From contig NZ_KI421498.1 of assembly GCF_000473105.1 (NCBI RefSeq), forward strand, positions 3,205,009 through 3,269,008: a stretch of 64,000 nt of DNA, in the 5' to 3' direction. The first letter of the stretch is position 1, and every line of letters begins with the position of its first letter. The notes beneath the pieces are model-generated. The model was not told the DNA's origin and made no database searches. It was given only the letters and a program-made list of their open reading frames with translations. Position numbers and translations under genes: made by a program. Below, one piece after another: positions 62,693-64,000 of this stretch. This DNA is from Phaeobacter inhibens DSM 16374 (GTDB lineage Bacteria; Pseudomonadota; Alphaproteobacteria; Rhodobacterales; Rhodobacteraceae).

Positions 62693-63520
62693 GTGATTGA
62701 GTGGGCTGTAAATCACTGGCGCTCGATTCGAAGCGGTTTGAAAAGTGACCGTCCAATGGACGTGGGTAAGGCGATCACAAAGGCTTTTCTGACGTTGGTG
62801 GCCGCATTGGCTCTGTTGCCGCAATTTACGAGTGACGGTGGTTGGCAGTTGCGCGTCTGGGCGTTGATCACGTCTCCGCCAAATGAGATTGGTGATACCT
62901 TTGCCGGCATTGCCGGAGTCCTTGCCTTCTTGTGGATCATTATAACAGTCTGGTTGCAGAGCCAAGAATTGGCAGCGCAACGAGAGGAGCTTGCCGCTAC
63001 ACGGTCTGAACTAAAGCTGGCTCGCGAAGCTCAAGAACAGCAAGTCGCAGTGATGAAAGAGCAGGCTGAAGTCTTTCGTGGCGAACAAGCACAACGCCGG
63101 GAGCATCGTGCTAAGGAACTCTTGGAACGGCGTCTTGAGCATATCGAAGCTATTATGAAAAGAGGCTCAGATCCCCATTTGATCTTTGGTCTACGAAAAA
63201 ACGGGAACTCTCAACCAGAGAGGGTCGACTTGTCTAGCGGGCTGACGAGTGAGATCAACACCGATGTTTTTCTCAGCCGTGTGATTGAGCGTTTCTTGCA
63301 AGCCTCGAGACACTGGCGAGGGCAGGTAGCCAATGGTTGGGAAGTTACCAACCGGAAGTTTGAGAAAAGCCGCTTCGACAAAATGGCAGAACTTCTAGCT
63401 CGGGTTGTTGAGGATTCAGCAAACTTATCCGAGGCTGAGCAAGAACGTTTGCAGGCAATGCAGTTGGACCAGTTTTTAGTGGAAATAAAGTGGATGTACT
63501 ATGGGGAGGCCGCCCAATGA
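62693..63520 (+). CDS. Membrane-anchored coiled-coil protein
   Basis: This 275-residue protein starts at GTG behind a near-consensus CAGGAGG. It has two membrane helices (about 29-44 and 68-88), then a coiled coil (about 89-150: QELAAQREELAATRSELKLA), then a globular C-terminal domain I do not recognise. It is visibly more AT-rich in base composition than the AAA+ gene. The overlap of its stop with the next start (ATGA) ties it to the DUF6638-like gene. The topology, with a cytoplasmic stalk after two helices, resembles membrane sensors or anchors. Confidence 0.7.
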   Translation: MIEWAVNHWRSIRSGLKSDRPMDVGKAITKAFLTLVAALALLPQFTSDGGWQLRVWALITSPPNEIGDTFAGIAGVLAFLWIIITVWLQSQELAAQREELAATRSELKLAREAQEQQVAVMKEQAEVFRGEQAQRREHRAKELLERRLEHIEAIMKRGSDPHLIFGLRKNGNSQPERVDLSSGLTSEINTDVFLSRVIERFLQASRHWRGQVANGWEVTNRKFEKSRFDKMAELLARVVEDSANLSEAEQERLQAMQLDQFLVEIKWMYYGEAAQ

Positions 63521-64000
63521 AACGCCTCATCAAGCATGGCCTGATGTTCGGCAATCTCTTCCATGTGGCCTCGCCCGCGTTGGTGGAGCGGTATAATCGC
63601 GCGCTGAAGCATTTGACGGGTAAGACCACCACCCTCACGGATTTCCACGTCGATATCTCCGGCTACTCGCCGGAGGTGGGCGATGAGCTGGGGGATGATC
63701 ACTATCTGAACCATGCGGGTGTGAACCGGCAGTTCATTCTCCTCAGCACTGAACAGAAACGCTGCCCGCTCCTGAATGTGAAATTCTCTACCAGCCGGGA
63801 CATTCTGCGCCGGTTCATTGCGGCCAATGAAAGCCAGCTTTTTGCGCTGACGGCGACCGATGCCGTGGCGGGTGAGTTGGTCAATTCGGTGTTTGAGGTG
63901 GCAACGCCTGCGCAGCTCTTTGACATTCGGCAGGTCAGGGTCGAGGCGGACACCACAAGGGGCACGCTGCGGCAGGCCGATCAGCTGGCCGAACTGGTGG
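63517..64000 (+). CDS. DUF6638-like protein, 5' part
   Basis: The frame begins MKRLIKHGLMFGNLFHVASP and runs 161 codons to the window edge without a stop. From memory it resembles DUF6638, a family of unknown function found mainly in Rhodobacterales. No motif for catalysis is visible. Its ATG overlaps the previous stop, so it belongs to the same transcript. Confidence 0.7.
   Translation, partial: MKRLIKHGLMFGNLFHVASPALVERYNRALKHLTGKTTTLTDFHVDISGYSPEVGDELGDDHYLNHAGVNRQFILLSTEQKRCPLLNVKFSTSRDILRRFIAANESQLFALTATDAVAGELVNSVFEVATPAQLFDIRQVRVEADTTRGTLRQADQLAELV

Noticed and set aside
1-64000. CRISPR arrays and rRNA genes
   Set aside because: No regularly spaced repeat array and no rRNA-like sequence was seen in the window.

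Overview
The window looks like a chromosomal segment from a marine alphaproteobacterium of the Roseobacter group (Rhodobacterales). Supporting features are high GC, the ccoGHIS cytochrome cbb3 assembly operon with FNR-type boxes, the pssA-pmtA phosphatidylcholine route, a short-form hisG paired with hisZ, and many Rhodobacterales-type conserved hypotheticals. This assignment is inferred from protein character and gene order; no search was run.

Layout: 1-6.1 kb holds the end of ccoP, a transglutaminase-like gene behind a MerR-type operator, and ccoG-ccoH-ccoI-ccoS behind FNR-type boxes. 6.2-19.6 kb is housekeeping: a D,D-carboxypeptidase with a SPOR domain, clpS, an RsmC-like methyltransferase, heme genes hemF, hemC and hemE, a GH25 lysozyme lipoprotein, a CaiB/BaiF CoA-transferase, a Zn/Cd-type P1B ATPase with a second copy of the MerR-type operator, and slyX. 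19.8-24.0 kb carries hisS-hisZ-hisG and a secreted protein.

24.07-31.03 kb is a 6.9-kb integrative island in the 3' end of tRNA-Pro(CGG), bounded by a perfect 47-bp direct repeat. It carries a tyrosine integrase, an excisionase-like gene, an HTH regulator with two tiny genes, a HUH (rolling-circle Rep-like) endonuclease, and an MmeI-type DNA methyltransferase gene cut off by an IS3-family insertion.

31.1-57.4 kb returns to core genome: an EamA transporter, leuB, leuD and leuC (split by other genes), an MscS channel, rsfS-rlmH, glycolate oxidase glcDEF, two tandem trypsin-like proteases, hsp20 with an RpoH-type promoter, a phytase-like esterase, a succinate-semialdehyde dehydrogenase, a creatinase, and pssA-pmtA for phosphatidylcholine synthesis.

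57.5-64.0 kb is the least familiar region. A same-strand gene train encodes a coiled-coil protein, an all-helical 373-residue protein, a 645-residue AAA+ ATPase, three small or medium membrane proteins and the start of a DUF6638-like protein. Three regularly spaced TTTACAT half-sites sit in front of it. It is the best candidate for an undescribed multi-component system, and it runs off the right edge.
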